Source of the DNA: Clostridium sp. UBA701 | GTDB taxonomy: Bacteria > Bacillota > Clostridia > Clostridiales > Clostridiaceae | Direction of reading: 5' to 3' | Assembly (NCBI GenBank): GCA_002298125.1 | Contig: DBMJ01000015.1 | Coordinates: forward strand, 62,001 to 126,000 | DNA: 64,000 nt | Shown here: positions 1-8,204 of the stretch, one piece after another | Layout: every line of letters starts with the position of its first letter | How positions within the stretch are numbered: position 1 is the stretch's first letter | Translations under genes and position numbers: made by a program | Notes under the pieces: model-generated | Told to the model about the DNA's origin: nothing | The model's database searches: none | The model's input: only the letters and a program-made list of their open reading frames with translations

Positions 1-951
1 TGCTCTTTTCAACATTTCTGCGTATAATTTGTCATATTGATCAAAGATAATTGGTAAATCTTCTTCTTTTAAACTTAGCTCATGTTCCTTAGGTAAAACC
101 ACAGGCTCCACAGATATTTCCTTAAATCCAAGCTCTGCTAAGTGCATAACATCTTCATAAAAATCTAGATTGTTTCTAGTAAATGTACCCCTAACATAGT
201 ATTGCTTTTTAGGATCCCTTTTCTGCACGGCTGCCTTTATCTTTGGTAAAATAGCATCATAGGTTCCGCTATTTCCATAATTAACTCTTACTTTGTCGTT
301 TACTTCTTTTCGGCCATCTATACTAAGGACTAAATTGCCAAGCTCTTTATCTACATACTTAAAAGTCTCATCGTCTAGCAGCATAGCATTAGTGGTCATA
401 GTAAATCTGATATTTTTATTGTGTTTTTTTTCAACTTCTCTAGCATAAGCTATAATCTCTACAATTTTATCAAAGGCTAAAAGTGGTTCTCCACCAAAGA
501 GATCTACTTCAATGTTCCTTCGAGGTCCAGAATGCTCAATTACAAAGTCAATAGCTTTCTTACCAACCTCTACAGACATGATCTGTCTTTTACCTTTATA
601 CTCCCCTTCATCTGCAAAGCAATACTTACACTTAAAATTACAATCGTGTACAACATTTAAGCATAGTGCTTTGATAAAGGACTTTGATTTATCTTTAGTA
701 ATTCTATCTTCAAAGTAATCTTTAGAATATAAAACCTCTTCTTCTATAAGAGACTGTAATTCTTCATAAGCCTCAACTATATCATTTTTATTATAATCTC
801 TTTCAAATCTTTCTATTAAAACTTCTAAAGCAGGTAATTCATTTTCTTCCAACAGGTTATAGACTAAGTCATCAACTAAGTGTATGCTGCCACTATTTAT
901 ATCAATGATATAGTTTTCTCCATCCTGCTTAAATTTATGTAATAATGCCAA
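1..951 (-). CDS. scfB: SCIFF peptide radical SAM maturase ScfB, partial (C-terminus cut by window edge)
   Basis: Radical SAM enzyme expected to install thioether cross-links in the SCIFF precursor encoded immediately upstream. The 317 codons present show an N-terminal precursor-recognition-like region (about residues 1-90) and then the radical SAM cluster motif CNFKCKYC with Cys104, Cys108 and Cys111. The SPASM auxiliary-cluster region lies beyond the left edge. The start is a TTG at 951, chosen because GGGAGG sits 8-9 bases upstream and the reading frame matches the family's usual beginning (LALLHKFK); an ATG at 954-956 is in the wrong frame. It follows scfA on the same strand, separated by a stem-loop. 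Assignment rests on the family match plus the adjacent SCIFF gene. Confidence 0.93.
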   Translation of the reverse strand, partial: MALLHKFKQDGENYIIDINSGSIHLVDDLVYNLLEENELPALEVLIERFERDYNKNDIVEAYEELQSLIEEEVLYSKDYFEDRITKDKSKSFIKALCLNVVHDCNFKCKYCFADEGEYKGKRQIMSVEVGKKAIDFVIEHSGPRRNIEVDLFGGEPLLAFDKIVEIIAYAREVEKKHNKNIRFTMTTNAMLLDDETFKYVDKELGNLVLSIDGRKEVNDKVRVNYGNSGTYDAILPKIKAAVQKRDPKKQYYVRGTFTRNNLDFYEDVMHLAELGFKEISVEPVVLPKEHELSLKEEDLPIIFDQYDKLYAEMLKRA

Positions 952-976
952 TTCATTTTCCTCCCTAACGAAACAT

Positions 977-1003
977 AAAGCAGTAACTAACTGTTACTGC
1001 TTT
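977..1003 (-). terminator. Stem-loop between scfA and scfB (possible attenuator)
   Basis: A perfect 11-bp inverted repeat (AAAGCAGTAAC / GTTACTGCTTT, 5-base loop) lies between the SCIFF gene and its maturase. On the minus transcript only a short, interrupted U-run follows, so partial termination or RNA processing that favours precursor over enzyme is likely. This is inference. Confidence 0.6.
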
Positions 1004-1011
1004 TTCATATA

Positions 1012-1149
1012 TTAATTTTCACAAGCCAGATTTGCTACAGTACAAGAAGTCTTGCAAGCCGATTGACAGGAATTAGCACATTCCTTACATCCTGGTTTTT
1101 TAAGACTCTCTTTTATATTGTTCTTGCTAATAGTTCTGATATGTTTCAT
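1012..1149 (-). CDS. scfA: SCIFF ranthipeptide precursor (six cysteines in 45 residues)
   Basis: A 45-residue ribosomal peptide beginning MKHIRTISKNNIKES and carrying exactly six cysteines at positions 21, 24, 28, 32, 36 and 43, the hallmark that names the SCIFF family. Such peptides are modified by the neighbouring radical SAM enzyme, which joins cysteine sulfur to other residues. The start ATG is preceded by GGAGGAG at good spacing. It lies directly upstream of scfB and downstream of yajC and a small membrane protein gene, the order commonly seen in Clostridium. The mature product's function is not established. The gene is easily missed because of its length. Confidence 0.96.
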   Translation of the reverse strand: MKHIRTISKNNIKESLKKPGCKECANSCQSACKTSCTVANLACEN

Positions 1150-1216
1150 AAATAACTCCTCCATTCACAAACTTTTCCGTTTTATTTTATCACATTTTAA
1201 GAATAAAATAAAGACA

Positions 1217-1585
1217 TTAAATATTTATTCCAAGCATTCCTGACAAGGTTCCTACCACCATTGCAAGTAATAGTCTAATTAGATCCTTTAAGGCTAATGA
1301 AGTAATGCTTCCAGATATGGCTGCAATAATATATACCATAATCATATAGATTACGGCCAAGCATAAGCCAACAATCCAACCTTTCTTTTGAATCTTTCTT
1401 ACAGAATAGATGGCTCCATAGACAATACTAAGCAGTGTTATCACTAAAATAAAAGATGATAACAGGGCACTGCTAACCTCGACAAACTTCATAACAACAG
1501 ACATAATGAGCAAGAATAATAAGGTGACTATAAAACTTCTTATTATCCCCTCAGACATATAAATAAACGAGCTTTTATCTTTCAT
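1217..1585 (-). CDS. Small four-helix membrane protein, TIGR04086 family
   Basis: A 122-residue integral membrane protein with about four hydrophobic helices separated by short loops (for example FIVTLLFLLIMSVVMKF near the start and a helix ending in GTLSGMLGINI). The family is recognised in Firmicutes but has no assigned function. I chose the ATG at 1585, which has GGGAGGTG 7-8 bases upstream; a GTG at 1603 lies inside that ribosome binding site. It sits between yajC and scfA. Some members sit beside SCIFF genes, so a link to SCIFF or protein export is conceivable, but nothing in the sequence proves it. Confidence 0.75.
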   Translation of the reverse strand: MKDKSSFIYMSEGIIRSFIVTLLFLLIMSVVMKFVEVSSALLSSFILVITLLSIVYGAIYSVRKIQKKGWIVGLCLAVIYMIMVYIIAAISGSITSLALKDLIRLLLAMVVGTLSGMLGINI

Positions 1586-1639
1586 TAATAAAACACCTCC
1601 CACCTACTAATAAATATGAATGTGGAAGGTGAATTATAA

Positions 1640-1939
1640 CTAATTGTTTTCAGTATACTCTACGCTATTTTCTTCTGCCTTAGAATATATACCAGATATT
1701 CCACTTTTGTCGAACTTTATTTTTGCTCTATCTGGACCCGTTTGAAGTATTATGTAATTGTCTTGAATATTGACTATTTTTCCTATAATACCTCCTCTTG
1801 TTATTATTTCGTCATTTACCTTTAAATCGCTAAGCATCTGACCATATTTTTTTCTTCTCTTGTTCTCAGGTACAAAAATCAAAAGATAAAATAGTACCAA
1901 CATTATTATTATTGGTGAAAGGGTATAAAGATATTGCAT
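1640..1939 (-). CDS. yajC: Preprotein translocase subunit YajC
   Basis: A 99-residue protein with one N-terminal transmembrane helix (about residues 5-22, PIIIMLVLFYLLIFVPENKR) and a small cytoplasmic beta-rich domain containing DEIITRGGIIGKIVNIQDNY, the conserved core of YajC. YajC associates with SecDF at the Sec translocon and helps membrane protein insertion and export. It follows tgt, as in most bacteria. A terminal acidic tail (about residues 85-99) is unremarkable for the family. Start ATG has a GGAGGATT-type ribosome binding site. Confidence 0.95.
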   Translation of the reverse strand: MQYLYTLSPIIIMLVLFYLLIFVPENKRRKKYGQMLSDLKVNDEIITRGGIIGKIVNIQDNYIILQTGPDRAKIKFDKSGISGIYSKAEENSVEYTENN

Positions 1940-1965
1940 AATAATCCTCCTTTAAATACAATTCA

Positions 1966-2003
1966 GTAGAGCATCTACAGTATAAAACTTCACTGTAGTC
2001 TAC
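1966..2003 (-). other. Stem-loop between tgt and yajC
   Basis: Two nested inverted repeats (GTAGA/TCTAC outside, CTACAGT/ACTGTAG inside, with a 4-base bulge) form a hairpin in the 116-base tgt-yajC gap. No U-tract follows on the minus strand, so it is more likely a processing or regulatory hairpin than a terminator. Confidence 0.4.
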
Positions 2004-2055
2004 TTTTAATGTAAATTATAACTTTAATTTTAGTTATTGTCTATTAAAAATCATA

Positions 2056-3189
2056 CTAAAAGTCACCTTGGCTAAAATTTTCTAAAAATTCTTCTTTATA
2101 TGCATAAAATCTATCTTCATCTATTGCGTCTCTTATTTCTTGCATCATCTTATTATAAAAATAAAGATTATGTAGCACACAAAGTCTCATAGCCAGCATT
2201 TCCTTTGCTTTAAATAGATGCCTAATATATGCCCTAGTATAATGTTTGCAGGCCGGGCATTCACAGCCCTCATCGATAGGCTTTGAGTCTAATTCATACT
2301 TTGCATTCATTATATTAATTTTACCCTTGGAGGTAAACACATGACCATGTCTTCCATTTCGAGCAGGAAGGACGCAATCAAAAAAATCTACTCCTCTTGA
2401 AACGCCTTCTATAATATTGACAGGAGTTCCTACCCCCATTAAATAGATAGGTTTGTTATTTGGAAGATATGGAACCACAGACTCAATAATTCTATACATT
2501 TCTTCATGAGTTTCACCTACAGCAAGGCCGCCTATAGCATAGCCATCTAAATCTAGGGCAGTTATAGTCTTAGCGTGTTCTACTCTAATATCATCATAGG
2601 TGCCCCCTTGGTTTATTCCAAAGAGCATTTGTTTTTTATTGATAGTATCCTCTAAAGTATTTAGTCTTGACAGCTCTTCTTTACATCGTTCAAGCCAACG
2701 AGTAGTTCTGTTTACAGAATTTATAACATAATCCCTAGTGGAAGGATTAGGTATGCATTCATCAAAGGCCATGGCTATAGTAGAGGCCAGGTTACTTTGA
2801 ATTTGCATGCTTTCCTCTGGACCCATAAATATTTTTCTACCATCAATATGAGAGTTAAAGTACACTCCCTCTTCCTTTATTTTTCTTATAGATGACAGAG
2901 AAAACACCTGAAAGCCTCCAGAATCTGTTAAAATAGGACTATCCCAGTTCATAAATTTATGTAATCCACCAAGAGCTTTTATTACCTTGTCACCAGGTCT
3001 TAAATGCAGATGATATGTATTTGATAATTCCACCTGACAATTAATGTCCTTTAAATCCATAGATGAAACTGCACCTTTTATTGCAGCTAGTGTTCCAACG
3101 TTCATAAATACAGGAGTTTGAATGGTTCCATGAGGTGTTACAAATTCACCTCTTCTATATTTGCCATCTGTCTTTTTTAGTGTATACAA
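2056..3189 (-). CDS. tgt: tRNA-guanine transglycosylase (queuosine)
   Basis: Exchanges guanine-34 for the preQ1 base in tRNAs with GUN anticodons; cytoplasmic. The sequence shows the general-base Asp in ILTDSGGFQ (about residue 89), the GGLAVGE loop, the nucleophilic Asp in FFDCVLPARNGRHG (about 271), and zinc ligands in CECPACK plus a later His (about 309, 311, 314 and 340). Length (377 residues) is normal. I prefer the TTG start at 3189, which matches the family's usual MYxLKK beginning and has AAGGGA about 9 bases upstream; a GTG at 3198 is the alternative. It lies 19 bases after queA, the next enzyme of the same pathway. Confidence 0.97.
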   Translation of the reverse strand: MYTLKKTDGKYRRGEFVTPHGTIQTPVFMNVGTLAAIKGAVSSMDLKDINCQVELSNTYHLHLRPGDKVIKALGGLHKFMNWDSPILTDSGGFQVFSLSSIRKIKEEGVYFNSHIDGRKIFMGPEESMQIQSNLASTIAMAFDECIPNPSTRDYVINSVNRTTRWLERCKEELSRLNTLEDTINKKQMLFGINQGGTYDDIRVEHAKTITALDLDGYAIGGLAVGETHEEMYRIIESVVPYLPNNKPIYLMGVGTPVNIIEGVSRGVDFFDCVLPARNGRHGHVFTSKGKINIMNAKYELDSKPIDEGCECPACKHYTRAYIRHLFKAKEMLAMRLCVLHNLYFYNKMMQEIRDAIDEDRFYAYKEEFLENFSQGDF

Positions 3190-3208
3190 AGTGGTCACTT
3201 CCCTTACT

Positions 3209-4234
3209 TTAGATTAATAACATTGCATCACCGAAGCTAAAAAAACGATATCTTTCTTCTACTGCTTTGCCGTATGCCTTTAACACCTGTTCTCTGCTAG
3301 CAAATGCGCTTACTAGCATAATTAAGGTGGATTGTGGAAGATGAAAATTAGTAACTAGGCCATCAATTACTTTGAAGTTGTAGCCAGGATAAATAAATAT
3401 ATCTGTCCAGCCGCTTTTTTCTTTCACATAGCCCTCTTTATCTGCTATGGTTTCTAGTGTCCTACAGGAGGTTGTTCCAACTGCTATAACCCTTCCTCCA
3501 GATTTTTTAGCTTCATTTATTATTTCTGCATCTTCCTGCTTTAATTCATACCATTCAGAATGCATTTTGTGAGTTTCAACATTCTCAACCTTTACTGGTC
3601 TAAAGGTTCCAAGCCCCACATGAAGAGTAACAAATGCAGTTTTTACTCCCTTTTTCTCTATACTTGCAAGGAGTTCTTTTGTGAAATGGAGACCAGCTGT
3701 TGGTGCTGCAGCCGAGCCCGTTTCCTTTGAGTAAACAGTTTGATAGCGCTCTTTATCACTGAGCTTTTCCTTAATGTAGGGTGGCAATGGCATCTGTCCA
3801 AGTCTATCTAGTACCTCTTCAAAAATACCTTCATATTTAAACTCCACAATACGGCTGCCTTCTTCTCCGATATCTAATACCTTGGCAGTTAAGCCCCCTC
3901 CTCCAAAGATAAACTCACTTCCAAGGGTAGCTTTTTTCCCTGGCTTTACAAGAGTCTCCCAGGACTTTTCTGATACTCTTTTTAATAGTAGAAATTCAAT
4001 TTTCCCACCTGTTTCCTTTTTTTCACCTATTAGTCTTGCTGGAAGAACCCTTGTATTATTTAGCACAAGACAATCTCCTGGCTTAAGATATTCAATAACA
4101 TCCTTAAATTCCTTATGTTCTATACAATTTTCTTTCCTATGGATTACCATAAGTCGTGACTGGTCTCTCTTCTCAAGAGGGTGCTGTGCAATAAGCTCCT
4201 CCGGTAAATAAAAGTCAAAATCTTCTAGTTTCAT
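3209..4234 (-). CDS. queA: S-adenosylmethionine:tRNA ribosyltransferase-isomerase
   Basis: Transfers and isomerises the ribose of S-adenosylmethionine onto preQ1-34 in tRNA to give epoxyqueuosine. The 341-residue protein has the family start KLEDFDFYLPEELIAQHPLEKRDQSRL, the motif GSAAAPTAGLHFT near residue 175, and NFHLPQSTLIMLVSAFA near the C-terminus. It is cotranscribed with ruvB upstream (18-base gap) and tgt downstream. Length and all conserved blocks are intact. Confidence 0.97.
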   Translation of the reverse strand: MKLEDFDFYLPEELIAQHPLEKRDQSRLMVIHRKENCIEHKEFKDVIEYLKPGDCLVLNNTRVLPARLIGEKKETGGKIEFLLLKRVSEKSWETLVKPGKKATLGSEFIFGGGGLTAKVLDIGEEGSRIVEFKYEGIFEEVLDRLGQMPLPPYIKEKLSDKERYQTVYSKETGSAAAPTAGLHFTKELLASIEKKGVKTAFVTLHVGLGTFRPVKVENVETHKMHSEWYELKQEDAEIINEAKKSGGRVIAVGTTSCRTLETIADKEGYVKEKSGWTDIFIYPGYNFKVIDGLVTNFHLPQSTLIMLVSAFASREQVLKAYGKAVEERYRFFSFGDAMLLI

Positions 4235-4252
4235 GTTGTCACCTACTCTTTG

Positions 4253-5278
4253 TTAAAATAATTTATACTGTAGTTCCTCTGTTTTTTTAATAGCTCTACC
4301 AAGATGCTTATATGCTTTTTCTGTAGCCATTCTTCCTCTAGGGGTTCTCAAAATAAAACCCTGTTGCAGCAAATAAGGCTCATATACATCTTGTATTGTA
4401 TCTAACTCTTCTCCAATAAAATAGGATAGGGTTTCTATACCCACAGGGCCACCTTTAAAATTGTCCACAATAGAACATAATATTTTATTATCTATTCTAT
4501 CTAAGCCTTCTTTATCGATATCAAGGAGATTAAGTGCTGCTTTAGCCATGTCAAGATTTATTTCTCCATCCCCTTTTACCTCTGCATAGTCTCTTACTCT
4601 CTTTAAAAGTCTATTGGTTATTCTAGGAGTACCTCTCGATCTCCTTGCTATTTCTATAGCCGCTTCTTCAGAGGTTTTTGCACCAAGAATATCTGAGGAT
4701 CTTATCAGTATTTCCTTTAATTCCTCATTGCTATAATAATCCATAGAACATAGAACTCCAAATCTGTCTCTAAGGGGTGCTGTCAATAAACCCACTCTAG
4801 TAGTTGCTCCAATTAAGGTAAAATGGGGTAAATCAATTCGGATAGATTTTGCTGATGCCCCTTTTCCTATTATTATATCTAGTGCATAGTCCTCCATTGC
4901 AGGGTAAAGAATTTCTTCCACATTCCTGTTTAGTCTGTGTATCTCATCAATAAATAGCACGTCATTCTCACTAAGACTAGTTAGAATTGCAGCTAAGTCT
5001 CCCGCCTTTTCAATAGCAGGTCCAGAAGTCACCTTTAAATTGCTGTTCATTTCCTTAGAAACTATATAAGCTAGAGTAGTTTTACCCAAGCCTGGAGGCC
5101 CATATAAAAGAACATGATCTAAGGCCTCGCTTCTATTTCTTGCAGCCTCGATGAATATCTTTAATTTATCAGTAACCTTACTTTGTCCTATGTATTCTCT
5201 AAGACGCTTAGGTCTAAGACTATATTCTATTTTTTCATCCTCATTGGTGATATCTGCTGTTATCAATCTTTCTTCCAT
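4253..5278 (-). CDS. ruvB: Holliday junction branch migration helicase RuvB
   Basis: Hexameric AAA+ motor that works with RuvA to migrate Holliday junctions in recombination repair. The 341-residue protein has Walker A GPPGLGKT (residues 60-67), Walker B with DEIH (111-114), the sensor region GATTRVGLLTAPLRDRFG, and a C-terminal winged-helix domain (about 260-341, LLQQGFILRTPRGR). It overlaps the end of ruvA by 16 bases, implying translational coupling. No ruvC lies next to it, which is usual in Firmicutes, where RecU resolves junctions. Confidence 0.98.
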   Translation of the reverse strand: MEERLITADITNEDEKIEYSLRPKRLREYIGQSKVTDKLKIFIEAARNRSEALDHVLLYGPPGLGKTTLAYIVSKEMNSNLKVTSGPAIEKAGDLAAILTSLSENDVLFIDEIHRLNRNVEEILYPAMEDYALDIIIGKGASAKSIRIDLPHFTLIGATTRVGLLTAPLRDRFGVLCSMDYYSNEELKEILIRSSDILGAKTSEEAAIEIARRSRGTPRITNRLLKRVRDYAEVKGDGEINLDMAKAALNLLDIDKEGLDRIDNKILCSIVDNFKGGPVGIETLSYFIGEELDTIQDVYEPYLLQQGFILRTPRGRMATEKAYKHLGRAIKKTEELQYKLF

Positions 5279-5871
5279 GCTCTAGCCTCCTTATTCAGAA
5301 GATATTTCAAGCAGGCTTTAATGTTTTCTTCTATAGTTGTAGGAGAAGCTATTTTCTTAAAGGCTTCTTTAGCTTCTCTATCTGAATAGCCCAGTGCAAT
5401 AAGTGCTTCTATAGTCTCAGTGGTAAAGTCCTCTTCAAATTCTACTGAGGAAATATTATTAGCTCCAAGTTTAATTATCTTATCCTTTAATTCTAGTATA
5501 ACTCTTTGAGCAGTTTTCTTACCTATACCTGGAGCCTTTGTCAGTATCTCTTCTCTTCCTTTTATAATTGAACTTTTTAAAGTGTCAGCATCTGCCACAG
5601 AAAGTAAAGATAATGCGGCCTTAGGTCCAACACCGCTTATAGTGAGCAATAAATTAAATAATATTAGCTCTTCTTTAGTTAAAAAGCCATATAGTCCAAT
5701 AAAATCTTCTCTTACAATTTGTTGAATGTACATGGTAACTACTGCACCCTTTTCTGGGAGTGCAGTAAGTGTGCTTCCAGAGGTGAAAATCTTATAGCCA
5801 ATACCATGATTTTCAAGTACAAGGTAGTCCTTATTAAAGCACTGATAGGTTCCTAATATATATTCATACAT
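5263..5871 (-). CDS. ruvA: Holliday junction DNA-binding protein RuvA
   Basis: Tetrameric junction-binding partner of RuvB. The 202-residue protein has an N-terminal OB-fold domain (about 1-63), two helix-hairpin-helix motifs (ISGVGPKAAL near residue 79 and APGIGKKTAQRV near 114), and the flexible-linked C-terminal domain III with EALIALGYSDREA that contacts RuvB. It ends inside the start of ruvB. The upstream 145-base gap separates it from the BofC-like gene, whose terminator-like hairpin suggests that ruvA starts a transcription unit. Confidence 0.98.
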   Translation of the reverse strand: MYEYILGTYQCFNKDYLVLENHGIGYKIFTSGSTLTALPEKGAVVTMYIQQIVREDFIGLYGFLTKEELILFNLLLTISGVGPKAALSLLSVADADTLKSSIIKGREEILTKAPGIGKKTAQRVILELKDKIIKLGANNISSVEFEEDFTTETIEALIALGYSDREAKEAFKKIASPTTIEENIKACLKYLLNKEARAWKKD

Positions 5872-5999
5872 AGTTCTAATTCACTCCTACTGCTTCATGT
5901 AATAACTTAATTATAACATATATAACTCTATCATCTTAGAAGTAAAAATTCAATAATGACACCTGGACTATCTTTATGAATCATATATAAGGGAATTAT

Positions 6000-6039
6000 A
6001 AAAAAAGTCTTGTGAATTAATTAAAATCCACAAGACTTT
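6000..6039 (-). terminator. Terminator at the end of the BofC-like gene
   Basis: Inverted repeat AAAGTCTTGTG (6004-6014) / CACAAGACTTT (6029-6039), followed on the minus strand by a run of six T. The stop codon at 6017 falls in the loop. A standard rho-independent shape. Confidence 0.8.
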
Positions 6040-6625
6040 CTACCGCTTGATTTATATCTTTATAGGTCTTCCGATTATTTAATATATCGTTAAGATATCC
6101 AAAATCCCCTGGTTTGCTTAGTATGACTCTAACATCTACAGTCAATCTTCCTTCATCTAGAGCTTCTGAGTCCTTGTTTGTTATATCAGTTAATGCACCT
6201 GTTTTATCTGTGCGATATATGTTTACCTTTCCATCTTTTATTCCTAATACATACATGTCACTAGGAATTGCAGAGTCTTTTCTTACTAAGACTACCTCTT
6301 TACTGTTTATTTTCTCTACCTTATACTTTCCATCTTTATAATAATTCTCTAGCTCCTTTGAAGTCATGCCTGAAAATATAGCATTGCTAAATTCCAACTG
6401 ATAGGTTCTTTTTCCAGCATTATCTTCTAAATAGAACTTTAAAACAGTGTCAGATAGTATTTTTTCTTCCTCTGCCATAGTTGTAACTGCAGTATTATCT
6501 GTTTTAGGTGCGTTTTTTTCCTTTCCTATATTGCTTTTATAGGCTCTATACGAAAAGAAAAATATTCCTAGGATAATCAAACAACTTAAGGGCATAACTA
6601 TAAATTTTATTACTTTTTCCTTCAC
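6017..6625 (-). CDS. Membrane-anchored protein with BofC C-terminal-like domain
   Basis: A 202-residue protein with one N-terminal transmembrane anchor (about residues 8-26, FIVMPLSCLIILGIFFFSY), a short Lys/Thr-rich linker, and an extracytoplasmic domain (about 60-190) resembling the C-terminal domain of BofC, the Bacillus intermembrane regulator of the SpoIVB protease in sigma-K control. The segment MTSKELENYYKDGKYKVEKI and the following strand pattern support this. The true BofC N-terminal domain is absent, so the sporulation role is inferred only. It lies between yebC and ruvA with terminators on both sides, implying its own promoter. Confidence 0.65.
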   Translation of the reverse strand: MKEKVIKFIVMPLSCLIILGIFFFSYRAYKSNIGKEKNAPKTDNTAVTTMAEEEKILSDTVLKFYLEDNAGKRTYQLEFSNAIFSGMTSKELENYYKDGKYKVEKINSKEVVLVRKDSAIPSDMYVLGIKDGKVNIYRTDKTGALTDITNKDSEALDEGRLTVDVRVILSKPGDFGYLNDILNNRKTYKDINQAVESLVDFN

Positions 6626-6686
6626 AATAATCCCTCCTATAACGGATTATTGCCATTTGAATATGTTTTATACATCAAAAAACACA

Positions 6687-6722
6687 AAAATTATTCTTTG
6701 AATTAATACAAAGAATAATTTT
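6687..6722 (-). terminator. Terminator after yebC
   Basis: 14-bp perfect inverted repeat (AAAATTATTCTTTG / CAAAGAATAATTTT, 8-base loop) between the stop of yebC and the start of the BofC-like gene. The stem is AT-rich and the T-run is short. Confidence 0.65.
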
Positions 6723-6743
6723 ATGTTTTCATATCTAAATTTT

Positions 6744-7484
6744 CTATTCTTCAAATCCTTCTGGAAACTCTGCATTGTGCCAAACATCCTGGACATCATC
6801 ATCATCTTCCAGCTTATCTATGAGCTTCTGAAGTTTTTCTGCTGTTTCCATATCTAACCCTGCAGTGGTATCTGGTATCATGGTAATATCAGCTGATAAA
6901 AACTCATACCCTTCTCCCTCAAGAGCTTCTCTAACAGAGGAGAAGTCATCAGGAGATGTGATGATCTCAAAAACTTCTTCTTCAGCATTGAAGTCCTCAG
7001 CACCAGCATCTAAAGCCTGCATCATAATCTCGTCTTCTTCTATTTCATCTGTTTTTTCAATAATAAGCTGTCCCTTTCTCTGAAACATGAAAGCTACACA
7101 ACCTGAGGAGCCCATGTTTCCACCAAACTTATCAAAAGCGTGTCTAACATTTCCTGCGGTACGGTTTTTATTGTCTGTAAGAGCATTAACTATCATTGCT
7201 ACGCCAGAAGGGCCATATCCTTCATAGGTTATTTCCTCGTAGTTTACTCCATCCATTTCACCAGCACCCTTTTTAATGGCTCTTGTAATTGTATCCTGAG
7301 GCATATTATTCGCCTTAGCTTTTGCTACGACGTCTCTTAGCTTTGCGTTAGTATCAGTACTTGAACCACCATTTTTAGCAGCAAGAGCAAGCTCTTTACC
7401 TATTTTAGTAAATATCTTTCCTCTTTTAGCATCTGCTTTGCCTTTTTTTGCTTGTATGTTATGCCATTTTGAATGTCCTGACAT
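6744..7484 (-). CDS. yebC: YebC/PmpR-family DNA-binding or translation-linked regulator
   Basis: A 246-residue cytoplasmic protein with the near-invariant start MSGHSKWHNIQAKKGKADA, the motifs DTITRAIKKGAG, YEGYGPSGVAMIV and NKNRTAGNVRHAFDKFGGN, and an acidic C-terminus (LEDDDDVQDVWHNAE). Family members have been described as transcription factors and, more recently, as factors that relieve ribosome stalling; the sequence does not say which applies here. Length is typical. It is followed by its own terminator. Confidence 0.96.
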   Translation of the reverse strand: MSGHSKWHNIQAKKGKADAKRGKIFTKIGKELALAAKNGGSSTDTNAKLRDVVAKAKANNMPQDTITRAIKKGAGEMDGVNYEEITYEGYGPSGVAMIVNALTDNKNRTAGNVRHAFDKFGGNMGSSGCVAFMFQRKGQLIIEKTDEIEEDEIMMQALDAGAEDFNAEEEVFEIITSPDDFSSVREALEGEGYEFLSADITMIPDTTAGLDMETAEKLQKLIDKLEDDDDVQDVWHNAEFPEGFEE

Positions 7485-7545
7485 AGTGTTTCCCCCTAAC
7501 TGTTAATCGAATCTATTCATTTAATGCGTTAATATTATATCATAA

Positions 7546-8193
7546 TTAGGATATTAAAGACAAATTATTTTCCCTCTTAAAAAAACTGCCTTCATCTTCT
7601 ATATTTATAAGTATATTATTCGATGTTATATTTATTAAATCCTTTTGAAAGCCTTCGCTTCTAGTTTCCTCTATATATAGCTTTATACTAACCTTATCTT
7701 CATATTTAATATCCACAGGGATAAGGTTTTCATTACCTAGATAGTATTGAACCTTACCTAGCAAATCATAATTTATCTCAATATTTAAGATAAAGCCTCT
7801 TACTATTTCAACTTTCTCGCTATTTCTAACTGCTTCTGAAGCAGCCTTCCCATACGCTCTAGTAAGGCCTGCTGCTCCTAGCAGTATCCCTCCAAAATAC
7901 CTTGTTATAACTAACACAACATCTTTAAGCTCATTTTTCTTAATCACTTCTAGAGCTGGTATTCCTGCAGTGCCTTGAGGTTCTCCATCATCACTATACC
8001 TTTGAATCCCTGCACCTTCTCCTATTACATATGCATATATATTATGTCTTGCTTCTCTATGCGCTTCTCTCACGCTATTAATATAGCCTCTTGCTTCCTC
8101 TTCAGAAGTAACTCTTTTTATATGCCCAATGAAAAGAGATTTCTTTTCTTCATATTCACCAATGGCTTCTCCATAGATAGTATTATAACTCAT
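7546..8193 (-). CDS. YigZ/IMPACT-family protein
   Basis: A 215-residue cytoplasmic protein of the YigZ (UPF0029/IMPACT) family. It shows the family blocks KKSLFIGHIKRVTSEEEA, RHNIYAYVIG, YSDDGEPQGTAGIP and VVLVITRYFGGILLGAAGL, followed by a C-terminal ferredoxin-like domain (about 140-205). Eukaryotic IMPACT modulates GCN2; the bacterial role is not defined. It sits just upstream of yebC without a visible terminator and 11 bases downstream of the HEAT-repeat gene, so it is probably in that operon. Confidence 0.93.
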   Translation of the reverse strand: MSYNTIYGEAIGEYEEKKSLFIGHIKRVTSEEEARGYINSVREAHREARHNIYAYVIGEGAGIQRYSDDGEPQGTAGIPALEVIKKNELKDVVLVITRYFGGILLGAAGLTRAYGKAASEAVRNSEKVEIVRGFILNIEINYDLLGKVQYYLGNENLIPVDIKYEDKVSIKLYIEETRSEGFQKDLINITSNNILINIEDEGSFFKRENNLSLIS

Positions 8194-8204
8194 TAATTCA
8201 CCCC

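Noticed and set aside
512..718. Plus-strand open frame opposite scfB
   Set aside because: Antisense to the radical SAM gene; no start signals and no recognisable protein.
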